A stretch of DNA of 24,360 nt, from positions 32,620-56,979 of the forward strand of contig DFIZ01000004.1 of assembly GCA_002372855.1 (NCBI GenBank), given 5' to 3'. The notes beneath the pieces were generated by a model. It did not search any database, was not told where the DNA came from, and worked only from the letters and a program-made list of their open reading frames with translations. The DNA comes from Bacteroidales bacterium UBA3684. Lineage in GTDB: Bacteria > Bacteroidota > Bacteroidia > Bacteroidales > P3. Positions 1-8,191 of the stretch are shown one piece after another. The first letter of the stretch is position 1. The number at the start of each line of letters is the position of its first letter. Position numbers and translations under genes: made by a program.

Positions 1-1
1 C

Positions 2-2500
2 CAGGAGCACACCCTGCTGGGCAAGCGCGTGCTGACCGTCGGCGCGGGCAACATCGGCTACCTGACCTCCTACCAGGGCATGCAGGCTGGGGCCACCATA
101 CGGGCCATCATCGAGGCACAGCCTCGCGAGGGCGGTTTCCCCGTGCAGGCCAACCGTGTGCGGAGGCTGGGCATCCCCATCATGACGGGCTACACCCTGC
201 TGCGCGCCATCCCCAACGACGACCACACAGGCATCCGTGGCGCCGTCATTGCGCGGTGCGAGAACTTCAAGCCCATCCCCGGCACCGAGCAGGTGATAGA
301 CGACATCGACATCATCAATATATGCACGGGCCTTGTGCCCGACAACCAGCTGCTCACCAAGGGCAAGGAACTCTTCGGACACCACGTCTACGGTGCCGGC
401 GACGCCGTGCGCATAGGCGAGGGTACCAGCGCCGTGTTGCGCGGCAAGCAGGTGGCCTACGAGATTGCGCAGGAGATGGGCATCAGGTTCAACTACGACG
501 AGTATCTGGACGTCTCGCGCCAGTACATCGACTCGCAGCAGCACCCCGTGCGCCTGCGCGAACAGCCCTTGCTGCCCAGCGAGGAGCGCATGGCCGCCAA
601 GCCCTTTGTGCAAATCGACTGCCTCTACGGATTTGCCTGCAACCCCTGCACCTTCAGCTGTCCGCAAGGGGCCATCAGCAAGCCTACCACCAGCAGTACG
701 CCGACGGTGGACTACGACAAGTGCATCGGCTGCATGGAGTGCGTCAACCACTGCCCGGGCTTGGCCATCTTCGGCTACAATGTACAGAAGAACTGGTGTT
801 TCCTGCCGGTGGAATACGAGGTGGAAGAAGGCAAGGAGGTCTACCTGGTGGACAACAACGGCAAGCCCGTGGGCGAGGGCGTGGTGGAGAAGGTGATGAA
901 GAAAGAGAACAGGACCAATGTGGCGAGGGTGAGAGTGGAGAGTGGAAAGTGGAAAGTGGAGAGTGCAAAGATTACCGATGTCAAGGGCTTTATTGTCAAA
1001 GACCGTTATCCCGAGCTTCCCGGAAATTCCGGAGCTTCCGGAAACCCCGGAGCTTCCGGAGAAACAGAACCCACCTACATCTGCCACTGCGAGGACATCA
1101 CCGACCAGCAGGTGCTGGAGGCTGTGGGCGACCGCAAGTACATCTCCGTCGACGAGCTGAAGCACATCACCCGCATGGGTATGGGCCCCTGCCGCGGCAA
1201 GCGCTGCATTGCCCGTGCACGGCAGCTGCTGCGTTCGCACGGCATCGAGCTCACCGGCGACGCCACGCCGCGCGCCCCGCTGAGCAACCAGGTGACCCTG
1301 GGCGACCTCTACACCGAGGGCCGCAAGGAGGTCTTCGTCTTCCCGAAGGACAACGAGGTGCAGCGCGAGCGGGTGCGGGTGCTCATTGCCGGTGGCGGCA
1401 TCGCGGGCAGCGGATTGTTCCGCTACTTCAGCGAGGCGGGCTTCAACCCCGTGCTGGTCAACTGGAGCCGTGGAGCCTCGTGGCGCAACATCGGCGGTGG
1501 CCGTCCGGCATTCAGCAATCCCGACATTGCCGACATTGCACAGCACAGCCACGAGATATTCAAGCAGATACAGTCGGTATACAACATCAACTACAAGCCC
1601 ACGCGCTATGTGAACCTGGTGCACGACGAGGCGACATACAAAGCCCTCGACGCCAGCCGTGCCTGGAGCGACGCCTACATGGTGGACCGCAAGGACTTCA
1701 AACGGGAAATATCGCCCCTGTGGGACGACAGCAAGACGACCTACAGCCACGCCCTGATGACGCGCGACTGCTGGCAGGCCACGCCGGGCCGCGTCATCGA
1801 CTACATCCGTGGCATCGGCAAGAACCTCGGCGGTCGTGTCTACGAGGACTGCGAACTGCTGCACGTGCAGCGCATCGACGGTGGCCGCACGCTGGCCCTG
1901 GTGCGCACCCACGAGGGCAAGTATGTGGAGTACGACTGCGAGCACTTCGTCAACTCCATGGGCTGGGGTGCCGAGCGCTTCACCGACATGCTGGGCATCG
2001 ACACCGGCCTCTATCCCGTGAAGCACCAGGCCTTCATCACACGCCGCCTGCCGCTGATGGGCATCAACGGCGACGCCCTGGACATGATCATCGACCGTCG
2101 TCACTACAAGGGCTTCAGTGCCGTCTATGGCCAGCAGTTCGCCCACACGGGCCAGATTATCGGCTGCGCCAGCCCCGACACCGACGCCTACGAGACCCGC
2201 CAGAACATCAAATACAACAGCAAGGAGTTCCTGGAGATAGTCTCCGAGGTCTTCGCCGAGTGGATTCCAGGCCTCAAGGAGGTGAGCTTCCTGGCCGTCT
2301 GGGCGGGCCGCTACACGGAGCCGCGCTACATCGTCGACCCCGAGGTGGGCCTGCTGACCGGCCTCCGCGGCCACGGCTTCATGCTCGGCCAGTACCTCGC
2401 CAAGCTCTACGTCGACAAGTACCTCGGCCGCGACGTACCCTCCTACATGAAAGACCTCGCCCTCTCCGGCCACGGCTTGAGCGAGAACGCCTTCAAGTAA
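2..2500 (+). CDS. FAD-dependent oxidoreductase with two flavin/nucleotide modules, ferredoxin and BFD-like iron-sulfur domains (5' partial)
   Basis: The reading frame is open to the window edge, so the true start lies upstream; residues here are counted from the GTG at 29. Order of parts: a dinucleotide-binding loop VGAGNIG (4-10) with a downstream GAGDA motif (122-126), as in the alpha/HcnB-like subunits of amino-acid dehydrogenases; a ferredoxin region with C198, C204, C207, C211 and C232, C235, C238, C242; a BFD-like [2Fe-2S] region with CHC (352-354), C388 and C393; then a second FAD site VLIAGGGIAG (451-460) beginning a DAO-type oxidase domain (about 448-820), as in HcnC/sarcosine oxidase beta subunits. 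It therefore looks like the alpha, ferredoxin and beta subunits of a hydroxyproline/proline/sarcosine-type dehydrogenase in one chain, probably cytoplasmic. The substrate cannot be read from sequence. The linker between ferredoxin and BFD parts (about 300-347) is built from a 7-bp and a 9-bp repeat array. Family assignment is firm, substrate unknown. Confidence 0.85.
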   Translation, partial: QEHTLLGKRVLTVGAGNIGYLTSYQGMQAGATIRAIIEAQPREGGFPVQANRVRRLGIPIMTGYTLLRAIPNDDHTGIRGAVIARCENFKPIPGTEQVIDDIDIINICTGLVPDNQLLTKGKELFGHHVYGAGDAVRIGEGTSAVLRGKQVAYEIAQEMGIRFNYDEYLDVSRQYIDSQQHPVRLREQPLLPSEERMAAKPFVQIDCLYGFACNPCTFSCPQGAISKPTTSSTPTVDYDKCIGCMECVNHCPGLAIFGYNVQKNWCFLPVEYEVEEGKEVYLVDNNGKPVGEGVVEKVMKKENRTNVARVRVESGKWKVESAKITDVKGFIVKDRYPELPGNSGASGNPGASGETEPTYICHCEDITDQQVLEAVGDRKYISVDELKHITRMGMGPCRGKRCIARARQLLRSHGIELTGDATPRAPLSNQVTLGDLYTEGRKEVFVFPKDNEVQRERVRVLIAGGGIAGSGLFRYFSEAGFNPVLVNWSRGASWRNIGGGRPAFSNPDIADIAQHSHEIFKQIQSVYNINYKPTRYVNLVHDEATYKALDASRAWSDAYMVDRKDFKREISPLWDDSKTTYSHALMTRDCWQATPGRVIDYIRGIGKNLGGRVYEDCELLHVQRIDGGRTLALVRTHEGKYVEYDCEHFVNSMGWGAERFTDMLGIDTGLYPVKHQAFITRRLPLMGINGDALDMIIDRRHYKGFSAVYGQQFAHTGQIIGCASPDTDAYETRQNIKYNSKEFLEIVSEVFAEWIPGLKEVSFLAVWAGRYTEPRYIVDPEVGLLTGLRGHGFMLGQYLAKLYVDKYLGRDVPSYMKDLALSGHGLSENAFK
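929..969 (+). repeat. 7-bp tandem array (GTGGAAA/GTGGAGA) within coding sequence
   Basis: GTGAGA is followed by GTGGAGA, GTGGAAA, GTGGAAA, GTGGAGA and GTGCAAA in the oxidoreductase gene, read as RVESGKWKVESAK in the linker between ferredoxin and BFD-like domains. The 7-bp period is not a multiple of three. Confidence 0.7.
1017..1060 (+). repeat. In-frame 9-bp TCCGGA repeat in the oxidoreductase gene
   Basis: CCGGA cores recur at 9-base steps and are read as GNSGASGNPGASG just before the BFD-like domain. Confidence 0.75.
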
Positions 2501-2529
2501 AAAACGAGCCATATATCGGGAAAAATACG

Positions 2530-2537
2530 TATATTTG
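2530..2537 (+). promoter_or_regulatory. Bacteroidota -7 promoter element TATATTTG
   Basis: The octamer matches TAnnTTTG exactly and lies 24 bases before the ATG at 2562. No clear -33 TTTG was found at 19-21 bases upstream. Transcription from it would give a leader of under 20 bases and excludes the upstream TTG start. Confidence 0.6.
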
Positions 2538-2561
2538 CATTGCCTAAAAAGTAATGCAGAT

Positions 2562-5150
2562 ATGCGTATTTTGTTGAAATATAAACTACTATTGCTTGCG
2601 CTGTTGCTTTTGGTACCCGTTGTGGCCGAAGCGCAGCAGACTACCACCGCCGTGCAGGGACGTGTGCGCGACGCCGAAACCAACGAGCCGATACCCTTTG
2701 TGCAGATTGTGTTCGAAGGGACCACCATCGGCACGGAGACCGACATGGATGGCAAGTTCACCATCAGCAACACGCAGGGGCTGACCAAGCTGCAGTTCCG
2801 CATGATGGGCTACGAGGCGCAGACTTTCAAGGCCGTGCAGGGCAAGACGAAGAAGCGCGTGACGGTGAAGATGGTGCCTCGCGGCAAGACCCTCCAGGCT
2901 GTGGAAATCACCGCCAAGAAGGGCAACAGCAAGTACAGCCGCAAACACAACCCGGCCGTGGAACTGGTGAAGAAGGTCATCGCCCACAAGGAGGAGAACC
3001 GCCTGGAGCATGTGGACCAATACCACCGCCAGGTCTACGAGCGCCTCTCCATGTCGCTGGACGACTTCAACCCCGACTTCGAAGGCAAGCGCATCTGGCG
3101 CAAGCTGAACTTCCTTGAAAAATACATCGACGAAACCGAGTTCGACGCCACGCCCATCCTCTGTGTCTCCATGCGCGAGGCACTGGCCGAGGAGAGCTAT
3201 CGCAAGGACCCCTCGCTGAAGCGCCGTCTGGTGAAGGGAAAACGCATGGAGGGTCTCGATGAGGTGATGGAGGACGAGGGCATGGACGCCAACATACAGG
3301 CCATGTTCACCCCTGTGGACATCTACGACGGCGACATCGAGCTCATGCTGAACCATTTCACCTCGCCGCTGTCGCCGGTGCTGGCCGTGACGTTCTACAA
3401 GTACTACATCACCGACACCACCTTCGTGGACGGGCAGAAGTGCGTGGAACTCAGCTTCGTGCCCGCCAACCAGCAGAGCTACGGCTTCACCGGGCGCATG
3501 TACGTCAGCCTCGACCCCGACAGCACCTTCGCCCTGACCAAATACGTGATGACCGTGTCGCCCCACGTGAATCTCAACTTCGTCCGCGACCTTTCCATCG
3601 TGCAGACTTTCCACCGCGACAGCGCGGGACACTATCTGCCTTACCGTTGCGACACCTACGGCCGCATGTACATCTCCAAGCGCATACAGGAACTCTATGT
3701 ACACCAGATGCGTGTCTACACCGAATACGACCTCAGCGACACTGCCGACATGCTGGCAGACAGCCTCTTCTCGGTCTTCGAGCACGAGGTGGTGCTGCCG
3801 CGCAAGGACCTGCTACGCTACAAGAGCGAGTTCAACGCCCGTCGCCCCGTCAAGCTCACCGCCAAGGAGACGGTGTTGGACAGCATGTGGATCGAACTGC
3901 GACGCCTGCCTGAATTTCGCGTACTCAAAGCCACCGGCGAGGTGCTCGCCTCTGGCTATATACCCACGCACAAGAAGCGCAGTGAGAGCCGTTTCGACCT
4001 AGGCCCGGTGTTCAACTTCCTCAGCTACAACCACCAGGAAGGCTGGCGCGTACGCCTGGGCGGCATGAGCAAGGCCACCCTCAGCCCACGCCACTTTCTC
4101 GAGGGCTACGTGGCCTACGGTTTCCGCGACCAACGCCCCAAGACCAACCTCACCTACACCTACACCTTCGACGACAAGGACCGCCACGTCCACGAGGCCC
4201 CTTACAGCAGCATCAGCCTCAACGCCACCTACGAACTGGAGACCCCCGGCCAGAGCTACGACAACTTCGACCGCGACAACATCTTCTCCTCCTCGGACAA
4301 GGAACTGAACGTGCAATATGTGGCCCAGGCTCTGCTTCGTTTCCGCAAGGAGTGGAAGAGCCACCTGCGCTTCGACACCTGGCTGGCCGCCCGCCGCTAC
4401 GAACCTGCCGGCTCGCTGGAGTACCTGCAGTATCAGGCCGACGGCTCGCTGAAGCGTGTGGACTACTTCACCGAGGGCGAGTTCCACGTGGGTCTGAGCT
4501 TCACACCCAACTTCGCCGCCGGCACGCGCCGCCGCGAGACCCAAAGCAACCTCCGCCGCGACGCACCCACCATCTCGCTGTCGCACAACGTCAACCTCGT
4601 CGACGGCGAAACCCTCATCCAGTCCACCTCCTTCTCGGCCGACAAGCGCTTCTGGCTGTCGAGCTTCGGCCACATCGACGCCAAGGTCGTCTCCGGCGTT
4701 ATCTGGAACCGCGCCCCCTACACGCGCCTCTACATTCCCTCCGGCAACGCCAACCTCTTCCTGGCCACCAACGCCTTCAACACCATGCGTCCCATGGAGT
4801 TCATCATGGACCAGTACGTGGCCTTCTTCGCCACCTACCACCTCAAGGGGTGGATTCTCAACCGCATACCCCTCATCAACCGCCTGCGTCTGCGCGAGGT
4901 GGTCGGTTTCAACTTCCTCTACGGCGGCCTGAGCACCAAGAACGACTTCTACTCCGACCCCACGGGCCTCTACAAAATGCCCGAGGGTACCCAGTCCTTC
5001 GGCACAACGCCCTACATGGAATACAGCATCGGCGTGGAGAACATCCTCAAGTTCCTCCGCGTCGACTTCGTGCGGCGCCTGAGCTACCTCGACGGCCTCG
5101 AGGGATGGGACCGCTGGTTCGTACGCATCGACCTCAAGTTTCAGTTGTAG
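2562..5150 (+). CDS. DUF5686 family protein with N-terminal carboxypeptidase-regulatory-like domain
   Basis: The 862-residue product begins with a signal peptide (hydrophobic run ending VAEAQQ, about residue 25). A carboxypeptidase D regulatory-like beta-sandwich follows (about 30-118: VQGRVRDAETNEPIPFVQIV, then the DMDGKF turn), as in the N-terminal domains of SusC-type proteins. The remainder matches my recollection of the DUF5686 family, with an HxDQYHRQVYERL-like segment and a C-terminal half rich in alternating aromatic/polar strands, suggesting an outer-membrane barrel. I see no TonB-dependent plug domain. An in-frame TTG at 2535 could extend the frame, but it lies inside the TATATTTG promoter element, so the ATG at 2562 is preferred. 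The last residues are KFQL, ending in an aromatic-rich strand typical of barrel proteins. Family role unknown; envelope location is inferred. Confidence 0.85.
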   Translation: MRILLKYKLLLLALLLLVPVVAEAQQTTTAVQGRVRDAETNEPIPFVQIVFEGTTIGTETDMDGKFTISNTQGLTKLQFRMMGYEAQTFKAVQGKTKKRVTVKMVPRGKTLQAVEITAKKGNSKYSRKHNPAVELVKKVIAHKEENRLEHVDQYHRQVYERLSMSLDDFNPDFEGKRIWRKLNFLEKYIDETEFDATPILCVSMREALAEESYRKDPSLKRRLVKGKRMEGLDEVMEDEGMDANIQAMFTPVDIYDGDIELMLNHFTSPLSPVLAVTFYKYYITDTTFVDGQKCVELSFVPANQQSYGFTGRMYVSLDPDSTFALTKYVMTVSPHVNLNFVRDLSIVQTFHRDSAGHYLPYRCDTYGRMYISKRIQELYVHQMRVYTEYDLSDTADMLADSLFSVFEHEVVLPRKDLLRYKSEFNARRPVKLTAKETVLDSMWIELRRLPEFRVLKATGEVLASGYIPTHKKRSESRFDLGPVFNFLSYNHQEGWRVRLGGMSKATLSPRHFLEGYVAYGFRDQRPKTNLTYTYTFDDKDRHVHEAPYSSISLNATYELETPGQSYDNFDRDNIFSSSDKELNVQYVAQALLRFRKEWKSHLRFDTWLAARRYEPAGSLEYLQYQADGSLKRVDYFTEGEFHVGLSFTPNFAAGTRRRETQSNLRRDAPTISLSHNVNLVDGETLIQSTSFSADKRFWLSSFGHIDAKVVSGVIWNRAPYTRLYIPSGNANLFLATNAFNTMRPMEFIMDQYVAFFATYHLKGWILNRIPLINRLRLREVVGFNFLYGGLSTKNDFYSDPTGLYKMPEGTQSFGTTPYMEYSIGVENILKFLRVDFVRRLSYLDGLEGWDRWFVRIDLKFQL

Positions 5151-5211
5151 GCTGAAGACAAGCAAGACAAGAAAAAACAAATCCAATGGTTTGACAGAAA
5201 GATAATTGTTT

Positions 5212-5877
5212 ATGAAAAAGATAGCCGTTATATTCGCCGTTCTGTATCTTTCCCTTTCCCTCGCCCACGCCCAGGAGCAGCGCCAGTACGTCAGTTGGGG
5301 ATTCACCGCCGGCCCCAACCTCTCGTCCTACATCATGCGCGTCGACCCCCTGCTCCGCGACACCCTCATCGCCGACACGGTGCTCAACTCGCTGCCGGCC
5401 ACGGGCATGAGCCTCGGCCTTTTCCTCGACTACCACATCACCAACGACTGGTACCTCCAGGCCAACGGCACCGCCACCCTCGAGCAGTCCACCCTGCGCT
5501 ACAGCGACCACCACAGCCACATGCTCACCTTCGGCGCCGACGCGGGCCTCTCCGTCTTCTACCGCCACCCCTGGCGCGGCGGTCACCTCCTCGTTGGCTT
5601 CGGTCCCTACTTCCACTTTGTGCTCTATTCCGCCGCCACCGAGGGCATCAACCTCTACCGCCGGCAGATCTACACCGACCCTGCCACCGGCAAATCGCGC
5701 TTCGCCATGAGCGACATCCACGCCGGCCTCGGTCTCACCCTCGGCTACGAGTTCGTCCAGCACTGGCTCGTCCAGGTCGACAGCCGTTTCGGCGTCACCG
5801 ACATCCTCAACCTCTCCACCCCCGGCACCTACGTCTACCCCTTCAAAATCACCTTCGGCGTCGGCTGCCGGTTTTAA
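5212..5877 (+). CDS. Outer-membrane beta-barrel protein, PorT/OMP_b-brl_2-like
   Basis: This 221-residue protein has a clear signal peptide (MKKIAVIFAVLYLSLSLAHAQ) and a mature part made of alternating strands. It opens with a GFTAGPNLSSYI segment resembling the G-x-x-GPNLS start of small Bacteroidota barrel proteins, and it ends in an aromatic residue (GVGCRF), the usual outer-membrane insertion signal. Length fits 8-stranded barrels of this family. It starts 61 bases after the DUF5686 gene on the same strand, so the two may be co-transcribed; no TAnnTTTG element is clear in the gap. The ATG at 5212 is chosen over an in-frame TTG at 5206. The precise function is unknown; PorT itself belongs to type IX secretion, but similarity this general does not make this gene PorT. 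Confidence 0.75.
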   Translation: MKKIAVIFAVLYLSLSLAHAQEQRQYVSWGFTAGPNLSSYIMRVDPLLRDTLIADTVLNSLPATGMSLGLFLDYHITNDWYLQANGTATLEQSTLRYSDHHSHMLTFGADAGLSVFYRHPWRGGHLLVGFGPYFHFVLYSAATEGINLYRRQIYTDPATGKSRFAMSDIHAGLGLTLGYEFVQHWLVQVDSRFGVTDILNLSTPGTYVYPFKITFGVGCRF

Positions 5878-5935
5878 CGTTTTTCGATAAAAAATAATGC
5901 TTTTGTAACCTGCTGGAAAACAGTAGTGTTAACCT

Positions 5936-5990
5936 ACCATCTTCTTCCCATCTTCTTACCACGTTTTTACCCGGTTCATACCATCCTCTT
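5936..5990 (+). repeat. 11-bp tandem array, five degenerate units
   Basis: Five successive 11-mers start at 5936, 5947, 5958, 5969 and 5980 (ACCATCTTCTT, CCCATCTTCTT, ACCACGTTTTT, ACCCGGTTCAT, ACCATCCTCTT). They are followed by a GGCGATGGTAAGG tail. Arrays of the same period occur at 12271-12325 and 20022-20065. Confidence 0.6.
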
Positions 5991-6025
5991 TTCCGGAAGG
6001 CGATGGTAAGGATTTGGGAACTGTA

Positions 6026-6092
6026 GAGACGTAGCGTATGGCGTCTCCGTGTCGGTCGTCCCCCTAGGTAGAGACGCGGCATGCTGCGTCTC
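6026..6092. repeat. Two copies of a 22-bp palindrome (GAGACGC family)
   Basis: Copies lie at 6026-6047 (imperfect) and 6071-6092 (arms GAGACGCGGC / GCTGCGTCTC). Both are preceded by GTA. The second copy ends two bases from the stop codon of the minus-strand sulfoxide reductase gene, where it could act as a transcript-end hairpin; no T-run follows it, so rho-independent termination is not shown. Other copies lie at 17230-17389 and 18578-18687. Confidence 0.8.
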
Positions 6093-6094
6093 CG

Positions 6095-6553
6095 TTAGGA
6101 GATGAGGGCGGCGACCTGTTCCAGATAGCGGCGGTCGGTGTCGTCGAAGGTGGCGAGTTCGCGGCTGTCGATGTCGAGGACGGCGACGACCTCTTCGCCC
6201 TTGAACACGGGCACGACGATTTCGCTGCGGCTCTCGCTGCTGCAGGCTATGTGGCCGGGGAACTGCTCGACGTTGGGCACCACCACGGTGCGGCGCTCCT
6301 TCCAGGCGGTGCCGCATACGCCCTTGCCGTAGCCTATGTGCACGCAGGCCAGCGGCCCTTGGAAGGGTCCCAGCACCAACTCCCCCTCTTCTTGGGGTGA
6401 GGCCAAAACTCTGTAGAACCCCGTCCACCAGAACCCGAATTCGTGGTGCAGCAGGGCGCTGATGTTGGCCATCTTGGCTATCGTGTCGCTCTCGCCTTCG
6501 CAGAGGGCTTTGGCCTGCGGCAGCAGGGCGATGTATTTCTCTTCCTTGGTCAT
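6095..6553 (-). CDS. msrC: Free methionine-(R)-sulfoxide reductase (GAF domain)
   Basis: This 152-residue single GAF-domain protein would reduce free L-methionine-(R)-sulfoxide in the cytoplasm, an oxidative repair role. The family signature is complete: GFWWTGFY near residue 40-47, GPLACVHIGYGKGVCGTA with Cys70 and Cys80, and FPGHIACSSESRSEIVVP with Cys104. These correspond to the three redox cysteines of the YebR/fRMsr family. D127, I128 and D129 of VAVLDIDS are also typical of the family. Length is normal. It follows the fucosidase gene on the minus strand after a 99-base gap filled by an inverted heptamer array, so co-transcription is possible but not shown. The start is the ATG at 6553, giving the usual MTKEEKY opening. 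Confidence 0.93.
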   Translation of the reverse strand: MTKEEKYIALLPQAKALCEGESDTIAKMANISALLHHEFGFWWTGFYRVLASPQEEGELVLGPFQGPLACVHIGYGKGVCGTAWKERRTVVVPNVEQFPGHIACSSESRSEIVVPVFKGEEVVAVLDIDSRELATFDDTDRRYLEQVAALIS

Positions 6554-6562
6554 TTGTGCGTT

Positions 6563-6655
6563 AAGGTTTAATGTTTAAGGTTTAGGGTTTAAAGTTTAAG
6601 GCATCGGGGGGCAGCGTAGCCTCCTTAAACCTTAAACTTTAAACCTTAAACCTTA
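6563..6655. repeat. Inverted pair of 7-bp tandem arrays (AAGGTTT / CCTTAAA)
   Basis: The left arm has five heptamers from 6563 (AAGGTTT, AATGTTT, AAGGTTT, AGGGTTT, AAAGTTT). The right arm has CCTTAAA-type heptamers from 6623 to 6655. They are reverse complements around a G-rich loop (about 6601-6622) and could fold into a long hairpin between the fucosidase and sulfoxide reductase genes. The right arm contains the fucosidase stop codon (6653-6655). Confidence 0.8.
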
Positions 6656-7945
6656 CTTTCTTTTCAGTTTTTTAACCGTGGCGTAGGGGTACTCGTCGAG
6701 GAGGGTGATTTCGTACTGGTGGCGGCCGTCCTTCGATTGTGTATATCGCTTGTCGCCGTCGCAGTAGGGGTAGAGGGGGCGTGTGCCGTAGATGGCGTAG
6801 CCGTTCTTGTCGAGCCAGCGGCCCATCTCCTCCATGCGCTGCAGGGCTTCGGCGGGCAGGTTGCCGTCGGGGTCGGGGCCCACGTTGAGCAGCAGGTTGC
6901 CGCCCTTGGCCACGACGTCGCAGAGCATGTGGATGAGGGTCTTGGTGCTTTTATAGTTGTCGTTGGGCACGTAGCTCCAGCTGTCGCCCATGGTCATGCA
7001 GGTCTCCCAGGGGTAGGGGAGGAGGGTGTCGGGCACCTGCTTTTCGGGGGTGCGGTAGTTCTCGTAGCGGCCGCCGACGCTGCGGTCCACGATGAGGGTC
7101 TGCGGATTGCGTTCGCGGGCGATGGAGGCCAGGCGGTGCATGTCCAGTTCCTGCACCTGGCCGCTGCAGCCCAGCCAGGGGCGTGTCTCGTCGTTGACGC
7201 TCCAGGCCGGACGCACCCAGCCGCCGTCGAGCCAGAGGATGTCCACGGGGCCGTAGTTGTGCGTCAGCTCGTGGATTTGGTTGTAGGTGAACTCCTGGTA
7301 GCGCTGCCAGCGCTCCGGGTGGTCGGCGATGGAATAGTTCACGTTGCGGTCCGCCGTGGCCCATTCGTGGGCCCAGTAGTCGTCGCAGTGCCAGTCGGGC
7401 TTGCTGAAGTAGAGGCCTATCCATAGGTTCTCCTTGCGGAAGGCGTCGACGATGGCGCGCGTGAAGTCGGTCTTCGCCGGGCTGTGCATGGAGGTGTAGT
7501 CGGTGTAGCGGCTGTCGAACATGCAGTATCCGTCGTGGTGCTTGGTGGTGAAAACGAGGTACTTCATGCCGGCGTTCTTGGCCGCCGCGGCCCACTGCTG
7601 CGGGGCGAAGTGCCGGGGATTGAAGGTGCGGTTCAGCGCCTGGTAGGCCTGCTTGTACTCGTAGTAGTCGCCGTCCTTGGTGCCCTTGATCGGGCGGCCG
7701 TCGGCACCGATGCGCTCGCGGGTAATCCAGCTCTCGTTGCAGATGCTCCAGCTCTCCACGCAGCCCCATTGGGCGTAGATGCCCCAGTGCATCATGAAGC
7801 CGAACTTCAGGTCCTGCCACTCGCCGATGCGCCCGACGATGGCCGGGTCGCTCTCCGGGATACTGTCGTGCTGCGCCCGTGCAAATTGAAAGTTTGAAGT
7901 GCAAATTGTTAAAACGGTTGCCACCAAAAGGGTTTTGTAATTCAT
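6653..7945 (-). CDS. Secreted alpha-L-fucosidase, GH29
   Basis: This 430-residue protein has a signal peptide (about 1-24, ending ARAQ) and a GH29 catalytic barrel that would release alpha-L-fucose from host or plant glycans in the periplasm or outside. Evidence: KFGFMMHWGIYAQWG (48-61), the active-site FTTKHHDGYCMFDS segment with H136 and H137, and DILWLDGGW with the expected nucleophile D240. The WETCMTMGDSWSY and GGNLLLNVGPDPDGNLP segments also fit GH29. The protein ends about 60 residues after the NVGPDPDG motif, so most of the C-terminal beta-sandwich of many GH29 enzymes is absent. The stop codon sits in a heptamer repeat. The signal-peptide region SNFQFA is encoded by a 7-bp repeat-like stretch (7880-7908). 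It diverges from the surface-protein gene at 8267. Confidence 0.93.
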   Translation of the reverse strand: MNYKTLLVATVLTICTSNFQFARAQHDSIPESDPAIVGRIGEWQDLKFGFMMHWGIYAQWGCVESWSICNESWITRERIGADGRPIKGTKDGDYYEYKQAYQALNRTFNPRHFAPQQWAAAAKNAGMKYLVFTTKHHDGYCMFDSRYTDYTSMHSPAKTDFTRAIVDAFRKENLWIGLYFSKPDWHCDDYWAHEWATADRNVNYSIADHPERWQRYQEFTYNQIHELTHNYGPVDILWLDGGWVRPAWSVNDETRPWLGCSGQVQELDMHRLASIARERNPQTLIVDRSVGGRYENYRTPEKQVPDTLLPYPWETCMTMGDSWSYVPNDNYKSTKTLIHMLCDVVAKGGNLLLNVGPDPDGNLPAEALQRMEEMGRWLDKNGYAIYGTRPLYPYCDGDKRYTQSKDGRHQYEITLLDEYPYATVKKLKRK

Positions 7946-8015
7946 ATGACTATTATTCGTTTAATATCCTTTGTGTCTGTTTATTTCCATGCTTTTCGAC
8001 GCTCGTGTTTCATTG

Positions 8016-8023
8016 CAAAGGTA
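8016..8023 (-). promoter_or_regulatory. -7 promoter element TACCTTTG for the fucosidase gene
   Basis: On the minus strand the octamer matches TAnnTTTG exactly, 70 bases before the fucosidase ATG. No -33 TTTG lies at the usual spacing. A 33-bp tandem repeat begins just upstream, over the place where an upstream regulator would bind. Confidence 0.55.
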
Positions 8024-8035
8024 CAAAAAATATTT

Positions 8036-8123
8036 AAAACTGCGCACTCAAATGTGCACTTTCCCCAAAAAACTGCACACTAGACTGCGCAGTTTTTGCA
8101 AAATATTGCACATTTGACTGCGC
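8036..8123. repeat. 33-bp tandem repeat, about 2.7 copies, in the divergent promoter region
   Basis: Units cover 8091-8123, 8058-8090 and, partly, 8036-8057. Read on the minus strand each begins GCGCAGTC or a variant, followed by a TGTGCA half-site and an A/T-rich half. TGCGCA and TGTGCA half-sites recur, so the array also contains short inverted repeats. An open frame of 71 codons crosses it on the minus strand (11 codons per unit), but it lacks support as a gene. The rest of the 321-base gap (7946-8266) holds only the two promoter elements. Confidence 0.7.
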
Positions 8124-8160
8124 AGAATTGGCCGTTTTTTCACGCAGGAGAATATTCGAT

Positions 8161-8191
8161 TTTGCCATGTCGGAAAATACTTGTATTTTTG
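8161..8191 (+). promoter_or_regulatory. Promoter (-33 TTTG, -7 TATTTTTG) for the surface-protein gene
   Basis: TTTG at 8161-8164 and TATTTTTG at 8184-8191 are separated by 19 bases, matching the Bacteroidota TTTG/TAnnTTTG arrangement. The expected start site leaves a leader of roughly 70 bases before the ATG at 8267. Confidence 0.7.

Noticed and set aside
256..2547. 763-codon plus-strand frame overlapping the first gene
   Set aside because: Its Arg/His/Pro/Gly-rich product has no motif, whereas the other frame has intact flavin and cluster sites.
6026..6092. Rho-independent terminator
   Set aside because: The stems are strong but no T-run follows in either direction, so only a repeat is reported.
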